From Paenibacillus wynnii (lineage in GTDB: Bacteria; Bacillota; Bacilli; Paenibacillales; Paenibacillaceae): a stretch of DNA of 64,000 bases. Both the position numbers and the translations under genes were made by a program. The notes below the pieces were generated by a model. The model did no database searches. It was not told where the DNA came from and saw only the letters and a program-made list of their open reading frames with translations. The stretch lies in the NCBI RefSeq assembly GCF_030812855.1, contig NZ_JAUSTK010000011.1, positions 62,001-126,000 on the forward strand, written 5' to 3'. Shown here piece by piece: positions 7,498-15,804 of the stretch. How positions within the stretch are numbered: the stretch's first letter is position 1; the number at the start of each line of letters is the position of its first letter.

Positions 7498-9426
7498 ATG
7501 TCTCATCCGATGAGTTCGTATAATGAGATGCATGTCATACTCTCCGTGCTTATTGCTTTTTTGGCCTGCTTCATGTCTATTGATCTTACGGACAGACTCC
7601 TTCGCGGGAACAGAAAACACCGTTCAATACTTCTGATTTCGTTCTTATTGGGTTTAGGGATATGGGCGATGCACTTTATTGGTCTGCTCGCGATGGATTT
7701 AAATAACACGCTAACCTTCCAAATACCGCTGTTAGCTTTCTCTTTGCTAATTCCTATCGCTGCCTCCTATATAACCTTATGGCTACTCAGCTCGAATAAT
7801 CGCAGTACTTTTAATGGGATTCTGTCCGGTACTGTATATAGTGCGGGTCTTCTTCTTATGTATTATAGCGGGATAAGAGCGATAAGGCTGACAGCATCGT
7901 ACGAACAAGATACCTTGTCTATGATCCTTTCTTTTGTATCCGCATTAATATCCGCTGTGGTGATTGCTACATATAACTTGAAATGGCTGAGTAATGAATA
8001 CAATCTATTTTCCTTCAGAAAAACAATAATAATACTGCTGTTAACCGGATCGGTGACGGCAATGCACTATACAGCAATGAGGGGTACCACGTTTTCAGAA
8101 CCTTCCCTTTATGCAGGCCAATGGCCAATGCTAGATGATTTTTTGCTCGTTTATATGGTTTTCGGTGCGTTTTTGTTCATTCTATCGCTCTTTGTTCGAG
8201 TCCTGTACAAGGATCGGAAAAGCGTGCTTACGATGGCCCGTTATTATGAGCAGCACTATATGACACTCTTTCAATTTAGCCCGGACATGGTAATTTGTAT
8301 TGATCCTGTTCAAAAGGCGATTATAAGCGTGAATCCTGCTGTATTTGATACCACCGGTTATTCCAAAGAGGATCTTTTGGTTAATCAAGGCGAGATATTC
8401 AGCGAAACGGATAAGTTAATTATGGATAAAGCTGTACTTAAGGCTGCCAATGGGAATTCAAGCAAGCTGCAAATCACAATTCGAACAAAAAGTGGGATGA
8501 ATTTAGTTTGCAGTACAACGGTATTTCCTCTCAAAGCGGACTATCCATATTTTGTGTATATAATGGCCAAGGATGTCACAGAGCATGCTCGATTTCAGGA
8601 GGAGCTTATCGTCGCAAAAGAAGCGGCAGAAGGCGCCGCCCGAATGAAGAGCGAATTTTTAGCTACCATGAGCCACGAGATTCGTACTCCGCTGAATGGC
8701 ATAATAGGGATTAATGGACTTCTTGCAGATGAATTAAGTAATCCTGAATATTTAGAACTGTTGAAGCTGCAGGCCAAAAGCAGTCAGGCGTTACTTAAGG
8801 TAATAGATGATGTATTGGAGTTGTCCAGTATGGAAGCGGAGGCCGTTCAATTGCATACAGCACCCTTCCGTCTTTCTTTGCTGATTCAGGAATGTATGGA
8901 TCTATTTTTGGTGAATATAAGCGAAAAAAATTTACGTTTGGAATTTTATGTCGCTGAAGGTGTTCCTGATATGTTGATTGGTGATGAAGTTCGAATTCGG
9001 CAAATCTTGGTGAATTTAGTCGGGAATGCAGTGAAATTCACATCAAAGGGAACCGTGAGTCTTAGGATTGAACCGTACAACACAGCGGAGCCTTATTATG
9101 GCCTTCAATTTAAAATAAGAGATACCGGGATAGGATTGGACACTAAGAAGCTTGAATTCCTATTCCAGCCCTTTACCCAGCTTGATGCTTCTAATAATCG
9201 TAAATTTGAAGGGATAGGGTTAGGGCTTGCCATCTGCAAAAAATTTGTTCATTTGATGAATGGAGAGATCTGGGCAGCATCACCCAAGGAGGGGGGAGCG
9301 GAATTCATCTTCCGAATTCCTTTAGAGATTCCGAAATCAGTTAAAACATCTCCTAATAATAGGATGGAGAATAGACAACCCCTAGATAAGGACGAGGAAT
9401 CTAGTTTGCCAAGGGGTGTCTATTAA
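7498..9426 (+). CDS. MHYT-PAS sensor histidine kinase
   Basis: 642 residues from the ATG that has AGGGAG nine bases upstream; an in-frame ATG 30 bases earlier lacks a ribosome site. An N-terminal membrane module of seven helices (about 1-240) carries MHFIGLLAM and MHYTAMRG, the two surviving repeats of the MHYT sensor domain, thought to bind copper and sense oxygen, CO or NO. A PAS domain follows (about 255-370), then a HisKA H-box (TMSHEIRTPLNGIIG) and HATPase motifs: N box ILVNLVGNAVKFT, G1 DTGIGLD, F box FQPFTQLD and G2 GIGLGLAIC. No receiver domain is fused and no response regulator lies nearby, so it is an orphan kinase. The ligand is not known. Confidence 0.93.
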   Translation: MSHPMSSYNEMHVILSVLIAFLACFMSIDLTDRLLRGNRKHRSILLISFLLGLGIWAMHFIGLLAMDLNNTLTFQIPLLAFSLLIPIAASYITLWLLSSNNRSTFNGILSGTVYSAGLLLMYYSGIRAIRLTASYEQDTLSMILSFVSALISAVVIATYNLKWLSNEYNLFSFRKTIIILLLTGSVTAMHYTAMRGTTFSEPSLYAGQWPMLDDFLLVYMVFGAFLFILSLFVRVLYKDRKSVLTMARYYEQHYMTLFQFSPDMVICIDPVQKAIISVNPAVFDTTGYSKEDLLVNQGEIFSETDKLIMDKAVLKAANGNSSKLQITIRTKSGMNLVCSTTVFPLKADYPYFVYIMAKDVTEHARFQEELIVAKEAAEGAARMKSEFLATMSHEIRTPLNGIIGINGLLADELSNPEYLELLKLQAKSSQALLKVIDDVLELSSMEAEAVQLHTAPFRLSLLIQECMDLFLVNISEKNLRLEFYVAEGVPDMLIGDEVRIRQILVNLVGNAVKFTSKGTVSLRIEPYNTAEPYYGLQFKIRDTGIGLDTKKLEFLFQPFTQLDASNNRKFEGIGLGLAICKKFVHLMNGEIWAASPKEGGAEFIFRIPLEIPKSVKTSPNNRMENRQPLDKDEESSLPRGVY

Positions 9427-9495
9427 TTATATAATTTTTATTAATTGCTTATTAATATTACTCCCCGTCCGAATTGGACAGAAAGGAATTTCCCC

Positions 9496-10239
9496 TTGAG
9501 CCCATCTAAAAAAAATATCACCCAGGCCCCAAATCTCAGTAAACAAGAGAAGCGGATAGCAGAACAGGCACGACAGAGACAGAAAAACCGTATCTTTATG
9601 ATAAGCACTATAACTCTAGTGGTTATTCTTTTTGCAGCCTTATTCTATCTGGCTTCCAGAGAGAGTGGATCCAGTAAAACAGCTGAGTTTGATTACAGCA
9701 GTATGCCTAGATTGGGTAAAGAAGATGCTCCAATCAAACTTGTTGAATTTGGAGATTTCAAATGCCCGGCTTGTGCAGATTTTACAGGTTTAATCAAACC
9801 TCAAATCGTTGAGGACTATGTAGATCAAGGGAAAGCAGCACTCTATTTCGTGAATATGTCTTTCATAGGCCCTGATTCCACAACGGCTTCACTTGCGGCG
9901 TTATCCGTTTATCATCAGAATAATGAGGAATTTTGGAAGTTCTATGATGCCATCTATGCCAATCAAGGTGCAGAAGCTGAAGAGTGGGCAACTAAGGATT
10001 TTCTGGTGAATCTGGCTAAGCAGGAAAAACTATCTATTGATTATGATCTCCTCAGCAAAGATATAGAAAATCAGACCTACGCTGATGAATTGGAGCAAGA
10101 CAATAACCTGGCCAGTGAAAACAAAGTTACACAAACCCCTTCATTATTTGTAAATGGAGAGAAGGTTCTTGAGCCTTTCAACTATGAAGCAATCCAACAA
10201 GAAATAGAGACAGCTTACAAAGCAGTTGAAAACCCATGA
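9496..10239 (+). CDS. bdbD: Thiol-disulfide oxidoreductase, DsbA/BdbD family
   Basis: 247 residues from TTG at 9496, which has AAAGGAA upstream; an in-frame extension of 17 codons lacks a ribosome site. A charged N-terminus is followed by a membrane anchor (about residues 34-52, FMISTITLVVILFAALFYLA), then an exported thioredoxin-fold domain with active site CPAC in FGDFKCPACADF, a helical insertion, and the cis-proline loop TQTPSLFVNG. This is the architecture of Bacillus BdbD, which oxidises cysteines of exported proteins. The bdbC-like gene overlaps its stop by four bases (ATGA), so the oxidase and its quinone-linked re-oxidase are translationally coupled. Confidence 0.92.
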   Translation: MSPSKKNITQAPNLSKQEKRIAEQARQRQKNRIFMISTITLVVILFAALFYLASRESGSSKTAEFDYSSMPRLGKEDAPIKLVEFGDFKCPACADFTGLIKPQIVEDYVDQGKAALYFVNMSFIGPDSTTASLAALSVYHQNNEEFWKFYDAIYANQGAEAEEWATKDFLVNLAKQEKLSIDYDLLSKDIENQTYADELEQDNNLASENKVTQTPSLFVNGEKVLEPFNYEAIQQEIETAYKAVENP

Positions 10240-10712
10240 GCCGATTTCAATCCTTTTGCCGCCAACATTGTCTGTATCTGGCCTGGATTGTATCCATTGT
10301 CGCAGTTGCTGGAAGCTTATACTTAAGTGAGGTCCTAAAATATGAACCTTGTAAGCTATGCTGGTTCCAGCGTATCTTTATGTATCCGCAGTTATTTCTG
10401 CTCGGAATTGCCACCTATCGTAATGATAGACGCATTATCCCTTATGTGTTACCTCTAAGTCTTATTGGCGGATCTATTTCTATATATCATTATGCCGAGC
10501 AGAAAATCCCGGCTTTAAGTGAGATACTACCGTGTACGATCGGTGTTCCTTGCAACAAGGATTATCTTAACTTTTTTGGCTTCATTACAATTCCGTTATT
10601 GGCACTAATTGCTTTCACACTAATCTCCATTTTGTTATGGAATGGTCGTAATTATAGTGAAGAAGCGAACGATGTTGAGGATGAGAATGAAAGCATTGAA
10701 AATTTGAATTAA
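10236..10712 (+). CDS. bdbC: Disulfide oxidoreductase, DsbB/BdbC family
   Basis: 158 residues, four membrane helices. EPCKLCWFQRIFMYPQ near residue 37 carries the CxxC redox pair with the WFQR motif of BdbC. The second cysteine pair sits in the loop LPCTIGVPCNKDY near residue 100. These proteins pass electrons from the DsbA-like partner to the quinone pool. The start overlaps the end of bdbD. The acidic C-terminal tail (EEANDVEDENESIE) is unremarkable. Confidence 0.95.
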   Translation: MSRFQSFCRQHCLYLAWIVSIVAVAGSLYLSEVLKYEPCKLCWFQRIFMYPQLFLLGIATYRNDRRIIPYVLPLSLIGGSISIYHYAEQKIPALSEILPCTIGVPCNKDYLNFFGFITIPLLALIAFTLISILLWNGRNYSEEANDVEDENESIENLN

Positions 10713-10771
10713 ACCCGTTACAAAATGATGACAAAACCCTATAAACACACGGACTGAAGTGATAATAGAAG

Positions 10772-10840
10772 AGAATGAAAGAGATCAACCTCTAGTACTG
10801 CAATTCTGCGGAAATTGGTTACTTTTTCATTCTTTTTTCT
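10772..10840 (+). terminator. Probable terminator after bdbDC
   Basis: AGAATGAAA (10772-10780) pairs with TTTCATTCT (10825-10833), followed by a T-rich run. The loop is long (about 44 bases), so the call is moderate. Confidence 0.5.
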
Positions 10841-10853
10841 TTTTTTTCAATGC

Positions 10854-10882
10854 TTTACTGTTACCCCTATGTAGACTAATAT
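10854..10882 (+). promoter_or_regulatory. SigA promoter for riboswitch-kimA
   Basis: TTTACT (10854-10859), a 17-bp spacer and TAATAT (10877-10882). The predicted start is about 10889, just before the aptamer. Confidence 0.7.
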
Positions 10883-10895
10883 TAGACCTTGTGAG

Positions 10896-11055
10896 AAGTT
10901 GAATATGCGCTGAATTTTCCGTAGGAAAAACGGGGGAACCAAACTTGACCGTCAGGTCAAAAGGGGTGAATCGGCACCGGGTGAAAGCCCTGGTCCGTAG
11001 GGCTACCACAGTCCGAATCCGCCAGCTAACCTCGTAAGCAAAAGTGGGATAATGA
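10896..11055 (+). promoter_or_regulatory. ydaO-type c-di-AMP riboswitch aptamer
   Basis: The stretch contains the conserved blocks of the ydaO/yuaA class in order: GGGGGAACCAAA (10922-10933), AGGGGTGAATC (10962-10972), GGGTGAAAGCCC, then CCGAATCCGCCAGCTAACCTCGTAAGCA (11013 on), whose CAGCTAACCTCGTAAGC core is the most diagnostic part. c-di-AMP binding is known to stop transcription. A terminator hairpin follows and a KimA-type potassium importer is downstream, the expected target. The outer boundaries are approximate. Confidence 0.95.
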
Positions 11056-11062
11056 CTATGCC

Positions 11063-11096
11063 TAAGCATACGGATCATTTCCGAATGCTTATTTTT
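11063..11096 (+). terminator. Riboswitch-controlled intrinsic terminator
   Basis: TAAGCAT-a-CGGA pairs with TCCG-a-ATGCTTA (one A-A mismatch), followed by T5. It stands between the c-di-AMP aptamer and kimA and is probably formed when ligand is bound, lowering potassium uptake at high c-di-AMP. Confidence 0.85.
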
Positions 11097-11179
11097 GTGC
11101 CTGCATTTATGAAATCCACTATTGAAAACGGCGCACGGAATTCCGATTCAACTCACCAAAGAGAGGAACTGTTTCTAAA

Positions 11180-12997
11180 ATGGTAAGCAAAGTAAAACGA
11201 CTTTTAATTGGTCGCCCAATGAAATCGAACGAACTCGATCATGAAAAGTTAACCAAGGTGAAAGCACTCGCAGTTCTGTCATCGGATGCCCTATCGTCAG
11301 TGGCCTACGGAACGGAACAAATTCTAATTGTGCTGGTGGCTGCCGGCTTTACGGCTATCTGGTACTCATTGCCGATTGCAATAGCTGTATTGGGTCTGCT
11401 GGCCATTCTCATATTATCTTACCGGCAGACAATCTTTGCTTATCCACAAGGCGGCGGTGCTTATATTGTTGCCAAGAAGAATCTGGGTATTCCAACAGGT
11501 TTATTAGCAGGCGGTTCCTTGCTGGTGGATTACATTCTGACTGTTGCTGTAAGTGCCTCGGCGGGTACGGATGCGATAACATCGGCTTTCCCGAGTCTTC
11601 ATAATCATACGGTTCTAATTGCAGTCGTTGTAATTCTGATTTTGACCATTCTTAATTTACGTGGAGTCACGGAGTCTGCTTCTTTCATTGCGATACCCGT
11701 ATATTTGTTTGTGGTTGCTATCTTCGTCTTAATTATCTCTGGAGTATTTAAGTATGCTGCGGGTGGTATCCATGCGAATGTTCCGGAAATGGGAGCAGTA
11801 GTATCCAATGTAAGTCTGTTTCTATTGCTTAAAGCGTTCAGTTCCGGTTGCTCGGCACTGACCGGTGTGGAAGCTGTATCCAATGCGATTCCTAACTTTA
11901 AGGCTCCCGCTGAAAAAAATGCGGCGAAGACCTTGGTGCTTATGGGGGTTATCCTGGGAAGCATGTTTACAGGGATAACACTGTTAGCTTATTGGTATGG
12001 AATTACCCCGAATGAAAAGGTAACGGTTATTTCTCAAATTGCGGAATCAACCTTTGGTCGTGGGAGTCTTTACTTCTTTATTCAGGGAATTACTGCGGTC
12101 ATTTTGTTCTTGGCTGCAAATACAGCATATTCTGCGTTCCCGCTGCTCGCATGTATGTTGGCTAAAGATAAATATATGCCTCATGCCTTCATGGTACGAG
12201 GTGACCGCCTAGGCTTCTCAAACGGGATTATATTTCTCGGTGTAATGTCGGCATTGCTTGTTGCTGCGTTTCACGGGAATACAGAAGGTTTGATTCCGTT
12301 ATATGCCGTGGGTGTATTCATTCCGTTTACACTTTCACAGCTTGGAATGATGGTTCGGTGGTATAGATTGAAGCCAAAAGGGTGGAGGAGTAAATTTGCC
12401 GTAAATACGGTAGGGATGCTTACCACATTAACGATTACCTTAATATTTATTATTACCAAATTCTCCAGTGTGTGGATGGCATTCATCTTCCTACCCCTTG
12501 TAATGTTCGTTTTCTTTCGTATTTATACTCATTACATGAATACTGCAGATCAGCTTCGTATTCAAATGGATACAGAGAAACCGACAATTAAAGGCAGTAC
12601 AGTGATTGTCCCGGTTTCAGGTGTGACTCGTGCCGTTCTTCATTCGATTAGCTATGCCAAATCACTGACCGAAAATGTGGTTGCCGTTTATATTGGTTTT
12701 GATGAAGAGGAAATTAGCAAGATGGAGCAGAAATGGGAAGAGTGGAATCCGGGTGTGCGTTTGATCGTGCTTCGTTCACGTTATCGCAGTATTTTAAGGC
12801 CGCTGGTTAAGTTCATTGAAACTGTAGAATGGAAGACTTCATCCACGGATCATATTACGATTTTGATACCACAGTTCATTACGAAGCATTGGTGGCAGGC
12901 GATTCTCCATAATCAGACCAGCATTTTCATCCGAACTTATCTTATGAATCAGAAGGATATTGTTGTCGCAACAGTACCGTATCACTTACACAAATAA
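11180..12997 (+). CDS. kimA: Potassium importer KimA (YdaO)
   Basis: 605 residues; the ATG has GAGAGGA upstream. The N-terminal 460 residues form an APC-fold transporter with about 12 helices. They start with LLIGRPMKSNELDHEKLTKVKALAVLSSDALSSVAYGTE and include YRQTIFAYPQGGGAYIVAKKNLG, both characteristic of KimA. The C-terminal 130 residues form a soluble universal-stress-protein-like domain (STVIVPVSGVTRAVLHSISYAKSL ... VAVYIGFD). The length matches Bacillus KimA (607). It imports K+ with high affinity, coupled to protons, and is shut off by c-di-AMP at both RNA and protein level. The riboswitch upstream confirms the assignment. A terminator follows. Confidence 0.96.
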   Translation: MVSKVKRLLIGRPMKSNELDHEKLTKVKALAVLSSDALSSVAYGTEQILIVLVAAGFTAIWYSLPIAIAVLGLLAILILSYRQTIFAYPQGGGAYIVAKKNLGIPTGLLAGGSLLVDYILTVAVSASAGTDAITSAFPSLHNHTVLIAVVVILILTILNLRGVTESASFIAIPVYLFVVAIFVLIISGVFKYAAGGIHANVPEMGAVVSNVSLFLLLKAFSSGCSALTGVEAVSNAIPNFKAPAEKNAAKTLVLMGVILGSMFTGITLLAYWYGITPNEKVTVISQIAESTFGRGSLYFFIQGITAVILFLAANTAYSAFPLLACMLAKDKYMPHAFMVRGDRLGFSNGIIFLGVMSALLVAAFHGNTEGLIPLYAVGVFIPFTLSQLGMMVRWYRLKPKGWRSKFAVNTVGMLTTLTITLIFIITKFSSVWMAFIFLPLVMFVFFRIYTHYMNTADQLRIQMDTEKPTIKGSTVIVPVSGVTRAVLHSISYAKSLTENVVAVYIGFDEEEISKMEQKWEEWNPGVRLIVLRSRYRSILRPLVKFIETVEWKTSSTDHITILIPQFITKHWWQAILHNQTSIFIRTYLMNQKDIVVATVPYHLHK

Positions 12998-13013
12998 GAC
13001 CAACAAATCTGCA

Positions 13014-13053
13014 GCAGCTGTTCCTGAAATTTGGGGAATGGCTGCTTTTTTTA
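13014..13053 (+). terminator. Rho-independent terminator of kimA
   Basis: GCAGCTGTTCC (13014-13024) pairs with GGGAATGGCTGC (13033-13044), followed by T7. Confidence 0.8.
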
Positions 13054-13061
13054 TTTATATA

Positions 13062-13090
13062 TTGACATGGATAATGATAATCAATATCAT
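13062..13090 (+). promoter_or_regulatory. SigA promoter with overlapping Fur box
   Basis: TTGACA (13062-13067), a 17-bp spacer and TATCAT (13085-13090). Between and over them lies TGATAATCAATATCA (13075-13089), a close match to the 7-1-7 Fur box TGATAAT-n-ATTATCA, with an additional GATAAT just upstream. Iron-loaded Fur would cover the -10, giving expression on iron starvation. Confidence 0.85.
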
Positions 13091-13346
13091 TTGAATAGAA
13101 AAGACGAAGTGGGCAACTACTTTCGACTACAAACATTAAATTCCCCCTCCTGTATGAGCTCAATGGTCTGTTCCTAATGGCGTCCAGGATTAGCTGGCTG
13201 TACAGCGGTGCGAATGCTAATTCCAAAAAACTATGCTTGACCCTCGTACGGGTGTGCCGCTCTGTCTTCCCTACGAGTGTGCTTCCTATACAACATCCGG
13301 GATGTAAAGATAAAGCGGCTCTGAACTAAGAACAGGAGGAGAAGAA
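13091..13346 (+). promoter_or_regulatory. Long structured 5' leader of the FhuF-like gene
   Basis: About 250 bases between the Fur-controlled promoter and the start codon, with no credible gene. Nested inverted repeats are visible: CTCGTA (13243-13248) with TACGAG (13272-13277), GCCGCT (13256-13261) with AGCGGC (13314-13319), and ACATCC-g-GGATGT (13293-13305). No known riboswitch class is recognised; function is open. Confidence 0.35.
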
Positions 13347-14153
13347 ATGAATGATGAACAATTGATTCATGAACTGGCAACCAAATTTGACTTGCAGCTT
13401 TCAGTTCCGGAGGGTACACAATATTCGTTCGCAGCAGCCGATCTGGTGAAGGAAGAAAAGATGCAGGAGTTCATGGAATGCTATAAACCCTTGATGAAAG
13501 CGCTTGATGATACAGCTGTGGCTGCCTATTTCGCGAACTGGTTTTCAAGTGCAGCTATGGCGCTACAGTATACATTATCTGTTTTTAATACGGTTCCGAA
13601 CATGAGTCTATCTAATCTTTCGATTCATCTTGTACCTGCAAGTGGCTATTGCCGAGTTGTGTATGTTATAAATCAATGGGACACGATCAAAGGACCTGCA
13701 GATAAAGTTGAGCGGGATCATTGGCGTCAACGGGTGCTTTCGGACTTTTATAAAAATACAGCATTCCCCCTTATTCATTCTATCTCAGCTCTTAGCGGTC
13801 TTGCTGCTAGTCAAATTTGGGGTCAGCTTCCTACAAAATTCAATTATTATCTGGAGATTTTGATGAATGGTCAGGACAATGCCGACACTATGCATCAACT
13901 TCAAATGGATTATGAAAGCCTAAAAAACGACCTGTCACCTGAAATCTTCGGTTTAGCCAAAAATCCGTTTCAGGTACAAGTTCGAAGAATTGAAGATCTC
14001 GCCGACCCGGAAAAAACAGTGCAGATGCGTAACCGCTGTTGTCTGTATTACCTTACTGAAGGTGGGAACTATTGTTATACATGCCCCCGTCTGAATGAGA
14101 ATGAAAGAGCCGATCGAAGAGAGAAATTCAGGAGACAAGCAGAATCATCCTGA
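13347..14153 (+). CDS. FhuF-like ferric-siderophore reductase (2Fe-2S)
   Basis: 268 residues; ACAGGAGGAG precedes the ATG. The C-terminus has RNRCCLYYLTEGGNYCYTCPRL (about 240-260): the C-C-x10-C-x2-C motif that holds the unusual 2Fe-2S cluster of FhuF. The preceding SGYCRVVYVINQWDT and PFQVQVRRIEDL segments fit the FhuF-like fold. FhuF releases iron from imported siderophores by reducing it in the cytoplasm. The Fur box at the promoter supports a role in iron starvation. No siderophore transporter or biosynthesis gene lies in the neighbourhood, so the siderophore is unknown. Confidence 0.85.
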   Translation: MNDEQLIHELATKFDLQLSVPEGTQYSFAAADLVKEEKMQEFMECYKPLMKALDDTAVAAYFANWFSSAAMALQYTLSVFNTVPNMSLSNLSIHLVPASGYCRVVYVINQWDTIKGPADKVERDHWRQRVLSDFYKNTAFPLIHSISALSGLAASQIWGQLPTKFNYYLEILMNGQDNADTMHQLQMDYESLKNDLSPEIFGLAKNPFQVQVRRIEDLADPEKTVQMRNRCCLYYLTEGGNYCYTCPRLNENERADRREKFRRQAESS

Positions 14154-14263
14154 TTCAAATAAATAATGGCTTTGATATCATAAAAGTGCTCCCGTCATTG
14201 ACAAAGAAGCCTGTTCGTTGTTAAAGTTGGGGTTGCAATAATCCCGCTTAAGGAGCATGAAAT

Positions 14264-15178
14264 ATGAACATAAGTAAAATACTTGAGGATTTACAAAAGC
14301 TCGTTAAGGCTGGAATTATAAAAAGCCACGAGTCCTTAAAAGATCATGTGTTTACAAAAATGGGCGGTCAGGCTGATATTCTCGCTATTCCCACCACTTA
14401 TGAGGAAATTCAAAATATTGTTACATATGCGCACCAGAACGGAGTCCCACTGACTGTTCTTGGGAATGGGTCGAATGTGATCATCAGGGATGGCGGGGTA
14501 CGTGGAATAGTTCTGCAGACCTCCAGCTTATCAGCCATGGGGTTAAAAGAAGATAACATTTTATTTGCTCAATGCGGCGCCAAAATTATTGATGTCTCCC
14601 GATTTGCCCTCGAAAAGGAGCTCACTGGGCTCGAATTTGCCTGTGGAATACCCGGTACAGTAGGAGGAGCACTGTATATGAACGCTGGTGCCTATGGAGG
14701 AGAAATCTCCCATGTGCTGGACAGTGCGCTAGTTCTCAGGAAAGATGGTCAAATCGATACAATGCATGGTGATATGCTCCAGTGGGGATATAGAAAAAGT
14801 ATATTTGCCAGTGGAGAGTATATTGTATTGGAAGCACTCTTTTCCATGAAGGCTGGAGTTTTTGCTGTTATTAAGTCAGCTATGGATGATTTGACTGAAC
14901 AACGGGAATCCAAGCAACCGCTTGAATACCCTTCCTGTGGAAGTGTCTTCAAGCGCCCACCTGGGCGGTATGCGGGACAGCTGATTCAAGAAAGCGGATT
15001 ACAGGGTACCCGGATTGGCGGGGCGGAAGTTTCAAGAAAACATGCTGGTTTTATTGTAAATGCAGATCATGCTACAGCTTCTGATTATATTGGATTAATT
15101 CATCATGTACGCAAAACGGTTAAAGATAAGTTTGGTGTTGAATTAGAGACGGAAGTCGAAATTATCGGTGAAGAGTAG
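14264..15178 (+). CDS. murB: UDP-N-acetylenolpyruvoylglucosamine reductase MurB
   Basis: 304 residues, the usual length of type II (Bacillus-like) MurB; AAGGAGCATG precedes the ATG. The FAD-binding domain shows TKMGGQADILAIP, PLTVLGNGSNVIIRDGG and the GIPGTVGGALYMNAGAYGGEI signature. The C-terminal domain has YPSCGSVFKRPPG with the proton-donor serine, IGGAEVSRKHAGFIVN, and the closing glutamate in LETEVEIIGE. It reduces the enolpyruvyl group of UDP-GlcNAc-enolpyruvate with NADPH to make UDP-MurNAc for peptidoglycan. It appears to be a single gene with its own terminator. Confidence 0.97.
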   Translation: MNISKILEDLQKLVKAGIIKSHESLKDHVFTKMGGQADILAIPTTYEEIQNIVTYAHQNGVPLTVLGNGSNVIIRDGGVRGIVLQTSSLSAMGLKEDNILFAQCGAKIIDVSRFALEKELTGLEFACGIPGTVGGALYMNAGAYGGEISHVLDSALVLRKDGQIDTMHGDMLQWGYRKSIFASGEYIVLEALFSMKAGVFAVIKSAMDDLTEQRESKQPLEYPSCGSVFKRPPGRYAGQLIQESGLQGTRIGGAEVSRKHAGFIVNADHATASDYIGLIHHVRKTVKDKFGVELETEVEIIGEE

Positions 15179-15187
15179 TCATAAAGC

Positions 15188-15222
15188 GAGGCTGAGGGAG
15201 GATTCCTTCAGCCTCTTTTTTT
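15188..15222. terminator. Bidirectional terminator between convergent genes
   Basis: GAGGCTGAGG pairs with the CCTTCAGCCTC side, followed by T7 on the plus strand, between murB and the convergent small gene ending at 15227. On the minus strand the stem is followed by a less T-rich stretch. Confidence 0.8.
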
Positions 15223-15226
15223 GTTC

Positions 15227-15565
15227 TTATTCCTCTATAGAGAGGATATATTTAGCCCGCTCTGTTTTGACTTGGAATTTCTTCTCGTCAGAGGGGCCCA
15301 TATTCAGACCGCTGACAGCAATCTCATAACTATGTTGAGGCAACGGTACTCGCTCACCGTCAGCGTTCGTAGTGTTTCCAGTTCCTCGTAGCACCAGTGC
15401 ATTATCCAAATAATCATCGACCGTATCCTCACCATTTCGAAACACAACGCTTTCCAGCTTAAAGTGAACGATATCCAGATCTTCAAGCTCGTGTTTTTCA
15501 ATGACAAGGGTCTGATCAACATGGGTATTTAACCAATCCGACAACATACTTACGTTTTGTTCCAT
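15227..15565 (-). CDS. Conserved hypothetical protein, 112 aa
   Basis: A small acidic protein with no signal peptide, membrane segment or cysteine. The pattern of alternating hydrophobic residues (LVIEKHELEDLDIVHFKLESVVFR, HSYEIAVSGLNMG, KFQVKTERAKYILSIEE) suggests an all-beta domain. AAAGGAT lies upstream of the ATG at somewhat long spacing. It is convergent with murB and separated from it by the terminator. I do not recognise the family; coding status rests on length, composition and the lack of another gene here. Confidence 0.65.
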   Translation of the reverse strand: MEQNVSMLSDWLNTHVDQTLVIEKHELEDLDIVHFKLESVVFRNGEDTVDDYLDNALVLRGTGNTTNADGERVPLPQHSYEIAVSGLNMGPSDEKKFQVKTERAKYILSIEE

Positions 15566-15730
15566 GAGGTGATCCCATCCTTTAGGAGATTATAAAAGTT
15601 AAGTTACCCATATCCTTGAAAATGAATCCATTATTCTGACTATAGGGAATGTGAATAGTGATAATGGCATTAAATATTAATGATGTTAATTAAAAGCTAT
15701 TACTTACTTTCAACTATTCTAAGGCCTAGT

Positions 15731-15759
15731 TTGCACACAAAGTGTAATGAGTGTAATCT
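15731..15759 (+). promoter_or_regulatory. SigA-type promoter of the ZIP transporter gene
   Basis: TTGCAC (15731-15736), a 17-bp spacer and TAATCT (15754-15759). The spacer and -10 contain a direct repeat, AGTGTAAT (15741 and 15750), which could be a regulator site. No Fur or Zur-type palindrome is obvious. Confidence 0.5.
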
Positions 15760-15804
15760 GATTCTAGAATATACACTTATTGAGTAGATAAGAAGGTGAA
15801 ATCA

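Noticed and set aside
10827-11078. Minus-strand frame of 83 codons
   Set aside because: It is antisense to the c-di-AMP riboswitch, whose conserved blocks explain the sequence.
12942-13226. Minus-strand frame across the kimA end and FhuF promoter
   Set aside because: It runs over a terminator and the Fur box; no ribosome site.
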